Shown: positions 25,480-33,835 of the stretch, piece by piece
Numbering within the stretch: position 1 is the first letter of the stretch
How the letters are laid out: every line of letters begins with the position of its first letter
DNA from: Parachlamydiaceae bacterium
GTDB taxonomy: Bacteria > Chlamydiota > Chlamydiia > Chlamydiales > Parachlamydiaceae
NCBI GenBank assembly: GCA_013821265.1
Contig: JACDHD010000013.1
Span: 1-48,966 of the forward strand
Direction: 5' to 3'
Length of the DNA stretch: 48,966 nucleotides
Notes under the pieces: model-generated
What the model saw: only the letters and a program-made list of their open reading frames with translations
What the model was told of the DNA's origin: nothing
Databases searched by the model: none
Program-made: the position numbers and the translations under genes

Positions 25480-26133
25480 ATGCTTGTTTCGTCTGCGGTA
25501 GTAAATGCCAAAACTACAGATCCTGTTATTCAATACAATCGATTGGGATTGTTGGTTGCTAGGATTTTGCGCGCCATAATGTCCAAAGGCTGCTTTTGTT
25601 GGCTGTCTCGTTTCATCATTCAAGTACAATCGATCATCCGTCCAAAGCATTGGGTCTACTGGCATGTTGTGACTCCTCAGGTGTTCTTGGGAGCGATTCC
25701 CTTGCACAATTGGAATCACTCAAGCTTGATCACGGGAGAAGGGGCAAGCGCCATTCTATCGATTAACGAACCACATGAATTTGAGTCGCAATGCTGTGCG
25801 AGGCCTATGGTGGAAGAGGATTGGAAATTGCGAAGTGTGCATTTTCTGAATATTTCGAGTCCAGATTTAGAACCTGTGCCAGTGGCAAAATTAGCTGAGG
25901 CTGTGAATTACGTTGCCATACAGATAGAAAAAGAGTTTAGAAATGTATACATTCATTGTACTGGTGGGAGAGGACGCAGCGTGTCTGTAGCGGCGTGTGT
26001 GCTGATGAAGCAAGAAAAGATGTCTTGCGAACAGGCTGTGAGCTGTATTCAGAAACTTCGTCCTCAAGCGATGATCAGCCCACAACAAGTGGCAACGATT
26101 AGAGAGTGGGCTTTAAAGTACTTGGGAAGGTGA
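25480..26133 (+). CDS. PTPMT1-like dual-specificity phosphatase
   Basis: 217 residues. The active-site P-loop is HCTGGRGRS (CX5R: Cys, six positions later Arg). Upstream VTPQVFLGAIPLHNW and AILSINEPHE followed by VHFLNISSPDLEPVP match the PTPMT1/phosphatidylglycerophosphate phosphatase pattern (LGALP, NEEYE, D before P). The Asp in SSPDLEP could be the general acid. The first 60 residues contain a short hydrophobic stretch and basic residues that may bind membranes. PTPMT1 dephosphorylates PGP in cardiolipin synthesis. The same job is plausible here but a protein substrate is not excluded. The ribosome binding site is GGAAGG. Confidence 0.8.
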   Translation: MLVSSAVVNAKTTDPVIQYNRLGLLVARILRAIMSKGCFCWLSRFIIQVQSIIRPKHWVYWHVVTPQVFLGAIPLHNWNHSSLITGEGASAILSINEPHEFESQCCARPMVEEDWKLRSVHFLNISSPDLEPVPVAKLAEAVNYVAIQIEKEFRNVYIHCTGGRGRSVSVAACVLMKQEKMSCEQAVSCIQKLRPQAMISPQQVATIREWALKYLGR

Positions 26134-26160
26134 ATGAACGAAATGGAAGAACGATATAAG

Positions 26161-26262
26161 ACGCTGTTGTGAGCACACCTAGAAGCGGCGAAAAGGCCAC
26201 TATTAATGGAGTCCAGAGGAGCGAGCTCCTTTGGTGGGGTTTTAAGGGGCAAAGCCCCTTAA
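26161..26262. repeat. Family D long form, copy near 26.2 kb
   Basis: It starts ACGCTGTTGTG, then CTAGAAGCGGCGAAAAGGCC, GGAGTCCAGAGGAGCGAGC, TTTGGTGGGG and AAGGGGCAAAGCCCCTT. It is nearly the same as 9516-9618. Confidence 0.8.
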
Positions 26263-26384
26263 TTTGGAGTGCGGTGGCTTGCCAACGCTTTCATAGGGGT
26301 TGGCTTGCCGACCCCTTCACAGTGCGTTGTGACATCGGCAAGCCGATGTTTATGAAAGCGGTGGCAAGCCACCGCACTCCAAAA
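26263..26384. repeat. Family E element pair
   Basis: TTTGGAGTGCGGTGGCTTGC and a GGGGTTGGCTTGCCGACCCC palindrome are followed by CATCGGCAAGCCGATG and AAGCGGTGGCAAGCCACCGC, ending ACTCCAAA. Two REP-like units face each other (BIME-like). Confidence 0.85.
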
Positions 26385-26391
26385 AGAACAT

Positions 26392-27906
26392 TTAGGACAT
26401 GGCGACGCGGATGGTGCGTTTGGCGCTTGTGGGGTAGGGGAATTTGCCGTGTGTCCAGTCGAGATTGTTGACAATCATGAAGGTTCCTGGGGCGTTCCAA
26501 TCGAGTTGCTGTTTAGGAGCTGCTGTGCAGTCCATTGTTGCGTAGACCACGTCGCGAGGAAGGGGTTTGTCATCGGCTGTGCGTACTTCATAGGGCCATT
26601 TGTATTGACGATTGAAGATGAACAGTTTTGCTAAAATATAGTTGAGACGTCCCATATTTTTTGGATTGAGATCTAGAATATTTGCTTGGCTAAACCAAAC
26701 TTCTTCGCCTTTATCGTTGGTGCGCGTTGCAGGCACTGTACGGCGCACTTCTAGCCAGCCCTTAGTCCATTTAAACTGCCATTTGCGCTTTTCGCAGAGT
26801 GCTTGTATATCTTTGGGGTCTGTAGTGCCAAATGCGTCTTGCCAGGATTTGATCGATTTTGTGACGCGTGTTACGAAAGATCCTGCTGGCGGGTGGCGTG
26901 AAATGTAGGTAAGGGTTTTACCTTGATACCAGTCCCAAACCGGTGTGCCGCGAACCTTTCTTTGTTTGAGCGAGTGTGTGATGTCCACATTAGAAAATAG
27001 AGCCGTTTGACCTGTTCCTGGAGGAGGAGGTACTTCGCAGTAGAAGGAAATGTATTCAGGTGATGTTCCTGCGACAGAAAGTTCATTGTGTTGTCCCAAA
27101 AGAAAGTCTGGAGCATTAGGAGTTACTTCATAAACGTTTTCCTCATCGATTTTTTGCCTTGCGGCGTCTCCACCCATTTCTACGTAATCTTTCAAAGGTC
27201 TTCCTAGAATTACCTTAAGAATCTCTCTAAAGTCTTCCGCATTATTGATGGGGAAGCCACGAAATTGGATGGCACCGTGAGTTTTGATAGCCTTTTGTAA
27301 GTCTTTGCTATGTGCTTTAGCCCAGCGTATCATGCCATTATAAAAGAAAGGTACTTTGATGATACCAACATCAATGACTAGGGGTTTAACATCAATAACG
27401 AGGGATTCCTGTATTTTTTGAAAGGTGGGAAGACCTCCTATGTCAACAGTACGTACAAATCCTTGGTAGGCGATTCGTAATTGGGGTTTAGGTGATAAAG
27501 CGGTTCCTAGGCAGCGTGAAATGCGTGTGGTGCAACCTGTTTGCGTTAATTGGGTATTCCATTTGCGAACAGGATCAGAGATATTTGAATAGACGATTAC
27601 ATTGGATTCTCTTACCTTTTCATCATCTTCTTTTTTAGCAACTTGTTCAACGTCGTGGATCCATTGATTCACTTTTGCCACTTTGGCTACAGTCACTATT
27701 TCCACATCACTTAGGTGTTTCTGGGGTTGTCTTGTTAGCAGACGCCAGGTGTAACCAGCATAACTGATGATGCGCTCACAGCGAGAAAGGGGTTCAAAGG
27801 TACCTTTATTGATTTTGACGCCTAAAGGGCCCATGCGTTGTACTAGGAGTAGTTCATGCATTTCAGTTACTGAAACTGGTGCAGGTCTTGCTGATTGAGA
27901 TGACAT
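26392..27906 (-). CDS. TauD/TfdA-family Fe(II)/2-oxoglutarate oxygenase with long N-terminal extension
   Basis: 504 residues, much longer than TauD (about 280). The oxygenase part is about 190-504: GAIQFRGFPINNAEDF, then the metal motif LGQHNELS (HxE instead of HxD), then PGTGQTALFSNV. The distal part NNLDWTHGKFPYPTSAKRTIRVAMS gives the second metal His and the Arg that binds 2-oxoglutarate. HxE is also used in clavaminate-synthase-like members. The first 190 residues match nothing I recognise. The substrate is unknown. A promoter was not identified; the gene stands alone between repeats. Confidence 0.82.
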   Translation of the reverse strand: MSSQSARPAPVSVTEMHELLLVQRMGPLGVKINKGTFEPLSRCERIISYAGYTWRLLTRQPQKHLSDVEIVTVAKVAKVNQWIHDVEQVAKKEDDEKVRESNVIVYSNISDPVRKWNTQLTQTGCTTRISRCLGTALSPKPQLRIAYQGFVRTVDIGGLPTFQKIQESLVIDVKPLVIDVGIIKVPFFYNGMIRWAKAHSKDLQKAIKTHGAIQFRGFPINNAEDFREILKVILGRPLKDYVEMGGDAARQKIDEENVYEVTPNAPDFLLGQHNELSVAGTSPEYISFYCEVPPPPGTGQTALFSNVDITHSLKQRKVRGTPVWDWYQGKTLTYISRHPPAGSFVTRVTKSIKSWQDAFGTTDPKDIQALCEKRKWQFKWTKGWLEVRRTVPATRTNDKGEEVWFSQANILDLNPKNMGRLNYILAKLFIFNRQYKWPYEVRTADDKPLPRDVVYATMDCTAAPKQQLDWNAPGTFMIVNNLDWTHGKFPYPTSAKRTIRVAMS

Positions 27907-28001
27907 AAAGAGGCTCCTTTTTGTAATTAAGTATTAAGTATCAAGGATGTATGCATAAATGTCAAATTTCAAGGGGTATGGATGGAATTGCAAAAGTATT
28001 A

Positions 28002-28146
28002 TCGTCCTTTCCGTGCCCGTGCCCGTGAGCGTGCCCGTGCCCGATTCCTAAATTTTTTAAAATGAGATAACGGAAAAGAATTAAATAACAAATTCGGTGT
28101 ACTTTGCTTTTTAGCAAATCGGGCACGGGCACGGGCACGGAAGGGC
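28002..28146. repeat. Family A hexamer-arm hairpin, copy 4
   Basis: The left arm has GTCCTTTCCGTGCCC units with one GTGAGC and ends GTGCCCGATTCCTAAA. The right arm reads TTTTTAGCAAATCGGGCAC, then three GGGCAC-type units and GGAAGGGCG. About 60 bases later comes the shared flank GGACTTTTGCAATCGCCTC. Confidence 0.88.
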
Positions 28147-28273
28147 GATAGCTGGAGATTTTCATCGCTTTTGAGCATCGGGCGCGGGAAAAAAACCGGA
28201 CTTTTGCAATCGCCTCTGATGGACAGAAAGGACGACAAATCGTATCGTACAATGAAACTACAATGAGGTTTGA

Positions 28274-28831
28274 ATGTATACGAGGATTGGATTTTTACTT
28301 GTCATGTTATTAGCTGTGAACAGTGTGTCTGCTTTGGATTGGGGAGCTGAATTGCGTGCTGGATACTATTATCCTGAGTCAAGTCGTTTAAGAAGGATTT
28401 ATCATAGTGGCGGTCCTGAAGCAGAGTTGGAAGTGACGTATAAGTATTCAGATCAGGCGCTTGTGTGGGGTAATTTGGGGTATTTTTCGCGTCATGGGCG
28501 TTCACTGGAAATGCACGAAAAAACCTATATTCGCATTGTTCCTTTTAGCGTGGGTTTCAAGTATCTTTTTTGCTGGAGTGAGTGTGCACATCCATATTTA
28601 GGATTGGGTGGATCTTACACGTGGTTGCATGTTAAAAATGATTCCGATTTCGTGCAGAGGCATATCTCTAAGCGTGGTTTTGGCTTTGTGGTGAAGTCTG
28701 GAATATACGTTAGCTTGGGTGATTTTTTTGCCGATCTCTTTTTGGATTACTACTACCAGAAAATTGCGTTGCACCATCACCATACGCTAGATTTAGGTGG
28801 TCTTAGGTCAGGTGTAGGATTGGGGTTTTAG
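28274..28831 (+). CDS. Small outer-membrane beta-barrel protein
   Basis: 185 residues. A signal peptide (about 1-20, ending VSA) is followed by a run of amphipathic strands: WGAELRAGYYYP, EAELEVTYKYS, ALVWGNLGYFSRHG, YIRIVPFSVGFKYLF, HPYLGLGGSYTWLHV, GFGFVVKSGIYVSLG and LDLGGLRSGVGLGF. The protein ends in Phe, the usual C-terminal signal for barrel assembly. This is the plan of an eight-stranded OmpA/OmpW-like barrel. Function unknown. Confidence 0.8.
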   Translation: MYTRIGFLLVMLLAVNSVSALDWGAELRAGYYYPESSRLRRIYHSGGPEAELEVTYKYSDQALVWGNLGYFSRHGRSLEMHEKTYIRIVPFSVGFKYLFCWSECAHPYLGLGGSYTWLHVKNDSDFVQRHISKRGFGFVVKSGIYVSLGDFFADLFLDYYYQKIALHHHHTLDLGGLRSGVGLGF

Positions 28832-28867
28832 TTCAACTGCCCTTTTTGGAGCCCTCAAGCGGCTAAG

Positions 28868-29009
28868 GCCTCTAACATCGAAAAGTAACTTTAGTTGGTC
28901 GGATGGCTTGTCGATATGGTAGCCAGGCCGTCCCGGCCTGGTAAAAAAAAGGACAACCAGACCGGGACGGTCTGGCTACCATATAGGAAAAATAACTGTA
29001 GTTACTCAG
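28868..29009. repeat. Long family C element, copy 2
   Basis: It matches 23710-23851 over about 140 bases, with few differences, including the ends GTAACTTTAGTT / AACTGTAGTTAC and the paired REP core. Confidence 0.85.
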
Positions 29010-29073
29010 TGCGTTGTGACATCGGCAAGCCGATGTTTATGAAAGCGGTGGCAAGCCACCGCACTCCAAAAAG
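29010..29073. repeat. Family E element
   Basis: GTGCGTTGTGACATCGGCAA, GCCGATGTTTATGAAAGCGG and GGCAAGCCACCGCACTCCAA form one E unit, joined directly to the preceding C element. Confidence 0.85.
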
Positions 29074-29092
29074 GAGGGGATAGTGGTGAGAT

Positions 29093-30112
29093 TTAGTTTA
29101 AGTGATCGATCAACGAGCGGAGGAGACCGTAGTTTTTGCGTGTGTGGTGAAAGGCGATTCTGGGTAGATCTAGGTGGTCCGTTTCTTCTGGTAGTGCTGC
29201 TGTGTCAACAATTTTTCCTGAAGCGACAAGTAGTTCGAATTTATCGTTTAGTTCGTCTAGTGTCTTTTTGGAAATGGGTTTTTTGATACGAATGACCAGT
29301 TGGCTGTTGACGTAGCGGCTTGAGTGGTAATTGTTATAAAATCTTAGAATGTGTTTTTTGGCATCTGTCGGTGAAGTTGCGATATAATATAGGTGTCTGT
29401 CGTCGGGACTTGTCCAACCGTTTTCAAAAAGCTGTGCATTCATGTACTCTTCCCAATGTTTCCAGTAGGAGCCTTTTTCTCCTTCCATCAGGATGAGAGG
29501 AACGATATTAGATTTTCCGGTTTGCATGAGTGTTAGGGCTTCAAAGAGTTCGTCTTGTGTCCCAAAGCCTCCGGGGAAGACTGCGATGGCATGTGAGTGG
29601 CTTAGGAACATCAGTTTGCGGATGAAGAAGTAGCGAAAGATCATCAGTTTGGGGTCGCCCTTAATCAGGGAGTTAGTAGGTGTTTCGAAAGGGAGGCGAA
29701 TGGAGAGTCCGAAGCTGGATTGCTGTTGGGCGCCTTTGACTCCGGCGTGCATGATCCCGTTGGCGGCTCCGGTGATGCACATCCATTCTTCTTTTGCCAT
29801 GGCCATGCTGAAGGCTTCTGCTGCGAGGAAGTCGGGATGGTCTTCAGGAGTCCTTGCAGAGCCGAATATGCTGATAAAATTTGCTTCTTGGTATTTGTTG
29901 AATACGCTGTAGGCGTGGCGCATTTCTTTGAGGGCGCGGCTGATCAGTTTCATTTGACCGATGTCATGATTTTCTGCCATTAGTTTCAAGCTGGTTTGAA
30001 TCATTTGTGAGGTGAGATCGGCTGCGAAGGTGCCGGGTATGCCACCATATTCTGTGATGAGACTGTTAATTGAGTTAATGACATTTTGGTCGTGTATGAG
30101 GGCGTCAGTCAT
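29093..30112 (-). CDS. LOG-family (TIGR00730-type) Rossmann-fold protein
   Basis: 339 residues. FISIFGSARTPEDHP begins the fold and the hallmark PGGFGTQDELFE lies near residue 180. The LOG family includes cytokinin riboside 5'-monophosphate phosphoribohydrolases and PpnN-like nucleosidases, long misnamed lysine decarboxylases. Here an extra N-terminal helical part (about 70 residues) and a longer C-terminal part (about 90 residues) are present. The middle ITGAANGIMHAGVKGA segment fits substrate binding. A nucleotide-hydrolysing role is likely but the substrate is unknown. Confidence 0.88.
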   Translation of the reverse strand: MTDALIHDQNVINSINSLITEYGGIPGTFAADLTSQMIQTSLKLMAENHDIGQMKLISRALKEMRHAYSVFNKYQEANFISIFGSARTPEDHPDFLAAEAFSMAMAKEEWMCITGAANGIMHAGVKGAQQQSSFGLSIRLPFETPTNSLIKGDPKLMIFRYFFIRKLMFLSHSHAIAVFPGGFGTQDELFEALTLMQTGKSNIVPLILMEGEKGSYWKHWEEYMNAQLFENGWTSPDDRHLYYIATSPTDAKKHILRFYNNYHSSRYVNSQLVIRIKKPISKKTLDELNDKFELLVASGKIVDTAALPEETDHLDLPRIAFHHTRKNYGLLRSLIDHLN

Positions 30113-30209
30113 GGCATGCTTTTGGATAGGTTTTTGGGCAAAGCTGGGTTATACCATCAATAGGAATTTTTGCAAAGAAAGGAAGATATGACGATAGGTG
30201 GAAAAGCTG

Positions 30210-30380
30210 TTCTCCCGTGCCCGTGCCCGTGAGCGTGCCCGTGCCCGATTTGCTAAAATATTAAATGAGAGATAAGGAAGGGTAAGGATAAAGCATCACA
30301 TGTGTACGTTGTTTTTTAGCAAATCGGGCACGGGCACGGGCACGGAAAAGGACAGCAAGTCAGGCACGGAAAAGGACAGG
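30210..30380. repeat. Family A hexamer-arm hairpin, copy 5, with extra tail unit
   Basis: The left arm has GTGCCC units with one GTGAGC, ending GTGCCCGATTTGCTAAAA. The right arm is TTTTTTAGCAAATCGGGCAC plus GGGCAC units. The tail GGCACGGAAAAGGACAG occurs twice in a row. It fills most of 30113-30383. Confidence 0.88.
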
Positions 30381-30383
30381 GTT

Positions 30384-32186
30384 TTACGTATCGATGGCGG
30401 CACGCTGTTGAGACAGCTCTTCTAGCCGCTTGTAGAGCTCATCTAGCTTCTTTTGGCGTTGGGCGATGTTGCGCGACAATTCCTGAATGGCAGCTCCTGC
30501 ATTCTTTTGAGAGATTTCTACAAGTTTTGTATTAGTCTGTTCCTGTTCCAATTCTAGGTTTAGAATAGAGGTTTCAGTGCGCTCGATTTCCTGAGTGATT
30601 GGCTTTAGGGCTTTGGCGCGTGCGTTGACTTGATTGGCGCGTTGTTGCTTGTCTTCTTGCTGCGTGTTTACCTTTTTCTTGGGCTTTGCCATGTCGGCTT
30701 CATCGTGCCAGCCATCTTTATCTAAGAAATCTTCGTAGTTGCCTAAAAACATCTCTTGCTGGCCTTCGCGGCACACAATGATTTTATCTAGAGATAGGCG
30801 TTTGAGGATTAGTTCACTATGGGTAACGATGATGACAGCGCCTTCGAAATCTTCGAGGGCGTCAATGAGTGCTTCGATCGATTCCATGTCTAGATGGTGT
30901 GTGGGCTCATCCAAGAGCAGGACGTTACACGGTTTGGCTAAGATTTTGCCTAGTAGAACGCGGCTTCTTTCGCCTCCAGAAAGCACAGAGGTTAGCTTGG
31001 TGGCTCTATCGCTGCTGAACATCATGAGACCGCAGATACTGCGTACTTCGGTCATATTGAGGGCTGAGTTAGCGATGGAGATTTCCTCTTCGATGGTATG
31101 TCTGGGATGTAGGCGGTCGATATTTGTCTGTCCAAAGTAGCCGATGCGTGTGTTTTCTGAGCATTTTAGCGTTCCTGAGCGTGGTGAGAGCTCTTGTGCG
31201 AGAAGGCGTAGGATTGTCGATTTCCCGCGACCGTTTTTACCGATGATGGCAATGCGTTCTGCTTTTTCTACAGAAAGAGTGAGTCCTTCAATTAATGTGG
31301 TCTCAGAATTATAGGAAAACGCCACTTCGGTGGCATCGAGCATGCTTTTGCCTGGGAAGGGAGCTTCTTTAAAGCTGAAGTCTAGGTGATTGAGCTCTCT
31401 CAGCTTTTCTAGGACAGGAATACGGCTCAACAGTTTTTGGCGTGAAGCTGCTTGCGTTGCTTTGGACGCTTTGGCTCCAAAGCGGTCGATGAAGGACTGG
31501 GTGTGGGCGCGTTTTTTTTCTTGATTTTGTCGTGTGCGTTCGTAGATCTCTTCTTGTTGAAAGAGCTGTTCGTAGAATGTTATCGTGCTGCCTTGCACTT
31601 TATGAATTTTTTGGCGATGGATGCCCATGGTGTGGGTTGTGACGCTATCCATGAATTCGCGATCGTGAGAAATCAAAACGAATTCGCCTTTCCAATCTTG
31701 GAGGAAGCGTTGAAACCAGCGTATGGAAACGATGTCAAGGTAGTTAGTTGGTTCATCTAAAAAGAGGCAATCGGGATCGGAGATAAGCACTTTAGCTAGG
31801 TGTAGGCGGAGCTGGTAGCCACCTGAAAATTCGGATGGAGAGCGCTCGAGGTCTTCTTCACGGAAGCCCAAGCCAAAAAGGATTGTTTCGGCTTTGTAGA
31901 TGCATTCTTTTTCCTCTTCGCGCAGGCCTAAAGCAGCTTCTTCAATAAGAGTTGGTTTTGTGAACACGATGTGTTGGTCCAGCATGCCGATGGCGTATTT
32001 TTTGCGCATGGTGATGCTGCCGGAGTCAGGGGTTTCCTTGCCGGAAAGGATGCGGAAAAGGGTGGTTTTACCAGAACCATTGCGTCCGACTAGGCCGCAC
32101 CGTTCGCCGGTTTGGAGGGTGAAGGTGGCGCCTTTGAAAAGGGGATTGCCTTGGTATACTATGGAAAGATCGTCAACTTGAATCAT
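30384..32186 (-). CDS. ABC-F family ATPase (Uup/EttA-like)
   Basis: 600 residues from the ATG at 32186 (MIQVDDLSIVY); a frame to 32237 adds an unlikely hydrophobic leader. There are two ATPase domains without membrane segments: Walker A GRNGSGKT and GKNGRGKS, signatures FSGGYQLRLHLAKVL and LSGGERSRVLLGKIL, and Walker B LFLDEPTNYLD and LLLDEPTHHLD. The arm/linker between the domains and a C-terminal coiled coil (about 530-600) match Uup-like members. ABC-F proteins act on the ribosome, helping translation of difficult sequences or giving antibiotic protection; the subfamily role here is not settled. Confidence 0.93.
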   Translation of the reverse strand: MIQVDDLSIVYQGNPLFKGATFTLQTGERCGLVGRNGSGKTTLFRILSGKETPDSGSITMRKKYAIGMLDQHIVFTKPTLIEEAALGLREEEKECIYKAETILFGLGFREEDLERSPSEFSGGYQLRLHLAKVLISDPDCLFLDEPTNYLDIVSIRWFQRFLQDWKGEFVLISHDREFMDSVTTHTMGIHRQKIHKVQGSTITFYEQLFQQEEIYERTRQNQEKKRAHTQSFIDRFGAKASKATQAASRQKLLSRIPVLEKLRELNHLDFSFKEAPFPGKSMLDATEVAFSYNSETTLIEGLTLSVEKAERIAIIGKNGRGKSTILRLLAQELSPRSGTLKCSENTRIGYFGQTNIDRLHPRHTIEEEISIANSALNMTEVRSICGLMMFSSDRATKLTSVLSGGERSRVLLGKILAKPCNVLLLDEPTHHLDMESIEALIDALEDFEGAVIIVTHSELILKRLSLDKIIVCREGQQEMFLGNYEDFLDKDGWHDEADMAKPKKKVNTQQEDKQQRANQVNARAKALKPITQEIERTETSILNLELEQEQTNTKLVEISQKNAGAAIQELSRNIAQRQKKLDELYKRLEELSQQRAAIDT

Positions 32187-32260
32187 TTTTATCTCGTAAA
32201 AATAAAAAAGTATAGCAGAAATCGGGTTTAGAGTCAAAGATAGGAAGTTCTTTCCGTGCT

Positions 32261-32380
32261 GTCCTTTTCCGTGCCCGTGCCCGTGAGCGTGCCCGTGCCC
32301 GATTTTGCTAAAAAATCAACCTTCAGTTTTTATATTTCAGGAGTCGGGCACGCTCACGGGCACGGGCACGGGAGGGCAGG
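32261..32380. repeat. Family A hexamer-arm hairpin, copy 6
   Basis: The left arm begins TCCTTTTCCGTGCCC and ends GTGCCCGATTTTGCTAAA. The right arm reads CAGGAGTCGGGCACGC, then TCACGGGCACGGGCAC and GGGAGGGC. The right arm has lost part of the TTAGCAAA stem segment. Confidence 0.85.
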
Positions 32381-32383
32381 TTC

Positions 32384-33490
32384 TTACTCCGAGCTTTTTG
32401 AACTCATGGGGGCGGGGAAGTTGTCTTTCCAGAAGCAAGTTCTCTTATCTGTTACGATAATGTCATTGCGGTAGGGGCGTTGAGCTGCTAGACAGCGCAG
32501 TCCTGTAGAACAGCAATCGGACTTCCAATAATCCAATGCCCCAAAAGGAACATTGATTGCCAGTGTCCCTTGAGTAGTACTGTGGTAGAGGGAATCGTAA
32601 GAGGTGCGTAGCTCAAAAGATAGCCAGTTGCAATAGCTGGCCTTAAGGCGAAACTGAGCTCCCCTCATTGTTGACTTACCCCGTCTTGGGTAGTAGTAAC
32701 CCCCAGCGGCGGCATAAAAATTTACTGGACTGCAGGGAAGCCAGCAATCTAGAGAATTGCCGATTTCGGCGTCGATTCCTCCTAGGCTTCGCGAGCGTTG
32801 GCTGCAGCTTGCAAAGAAGTCTCCGGGGTAAGTGAATTTCTCTGTATCGTGTAGGTGTTGACGGCCGCCGACCGGTATGTAGCCGTTGACTCGGATATCA
32901 CAGCAACAGCTCAGCATTTCTAAACCGATGCCTAGTTGATTGTAGAGGTCAGGGGTGCAGCGGAAATCATAATAAATGTTGGCTCCCCAGACAGTATTAT
33001 TTCCTGGGCAGAGACGACGAATTCCGATTCCTATGTTAGCAGCTTGGCGTCCGTTGTTAAAACAGTGGTCTTTAATATCAAAAAAGACTTGGGTATTACA
33101 CCATTGAAGGCACTGGGAGACGTGAAATAAGTTGAGAGTTGTGTAACCACAGCTATACCCTAAACCTTTTCCTTCCGTATGGTCTATGGAAAAATGCTTT
33201 GGATGAAAGGGATGATCGGAACGTTCATGTGGGCAATCGGGTTCTACGTCAAGGCAGACTAGGGGGTAGGGTCCATTGCAGTAGTAGGGGGGCCAGTTGT
33301 AGTGAGTGTAGTAGGTGCGACCTGCTGAGAGAGAGGAGGGGACAACAAAGCATATAAGTAGAGCAATGAGAGTTTGAAGAGATGTATGCAGCATAAACAT
33401 CAGTAAAAAGTTAATTAAAGTTTTTCTATAGCTGTTTTGCGTGGATTGTTTCAAGAAATAATCGAATTTGTCTCGAGGAAATAAAAACAT
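32384..33490 (-). CDS. Cys-rich inverse-autotransporter-like outer-membrane barrel
   Basis: Up to 368 residues; the real start is unclear (33490 or an internal ATG giving MFMLHTSLQTL). A hydrophobic signal ends about VVPSSLSA. The body resembles the intimin/invasin beta-barrel domain (IAT_beta): GYTTLNLFHVS, AANIGIGIRRL, VWGANIYYDFR, YNQLGIGLEML, RVNGYIPVG, GGIDAEIGNSLD, AAAGGYYYPRRG and GTLAINVPFG. About 25 cysteines are present, unlike enterobacterial members, which suggests a disulfide-linked envelope protein. No passenger (Ig-like) domain follows; the protein ends about 40 residues after the barrel. The stop lies a few bases from a family A hairpin. Confidence 0.75.
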   Translation of the reverse strand: MFLFPRDKFDYFLKQSTQNSYRKTLINFLLMFMLHTSLQTLIALLICFVVPSSLSAGRTYYTHYNWPPYYCNGPYPLVCLDVEPDCPHERSDHPFHPKHFSIDHTEGKGLGYSCGYTTLNLFHVSQCLQWCNTQVFFDIKDHCFNNGRQAANIGIGIRRLCPGNNTVWGANIYYDFRCTPDLYNQLGIGLEMLSCCCDIRVNGYIPVGGRQHLHDTEKFTYPGDFFASCSQRSRSLGGIDAEIGNSLDCWLPCSPVNFYAAAGGYYYPRRGKSTMRGAQFRLKASYCNWLSFELRTSYDSLYHSTTQGTLAINVPFGALDYWKSDCCSTGLRCLAAQRPYRNDIIVTDKRTCFWKDNFPAPMSSKSSE

Positions 33491-33666
33491 GTTGTTCTTT
33501 TTAAAGGAAAGTATATAATATAAATAGATACGTATCTATTTAATTCTCTGTGGTTTAAGGGTGGATATACTACTCTTATAGTACAGCATTTACTCCCGAT
33601 ACGAGTAAATGGAAAACCGGAATCCCCGGTGATTAAGTGCAACAGCACGTACATGTTCACAATAGT

Positions 33667-33776
33667 ATGGGACCAAACCGCGGTGGTCTGGTCTTTTTGT
33701 CTGCCAGGCGAGGACGGCCTGGCTTTGCAGGGCGGGACGCCCTGGTTACCTTAAGGCCGAGGAACGGCCTGGTTAG
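33667..33776. repeat. Family C REP cluster between GTGCAACAGCAC repeats
   Basis: GACCAAACCGCGGTGGTCTGG, CCAGGCGAGGACGGCCTGG, CAGGGCGGGACGCCCTGG and GGCCGAGGAACGGCC lie in a row. The cluster is flanked by GTGCAACAGCAC twice (about 33636 and 33789) and by inverted ATGTTCAC/GTGAACAT. The rest of 33491-33823 shows two small hairpins and no gene. Confidence 0.75.
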
Positions 33777-33835
33777 CACGTGAACATGTGCAACAGCACT
33801 TGTTTTGATTCTTATTGTGAAATATGAGGCTTATT

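Noticed and set aside
29093-30112. Lysine decarboxylase
   Set aside because: The PGGFGTxxE motif belongs to the LOG/TIGR00730 family, whose members cleave nucleotides; the old decarboxylase name is not supported.
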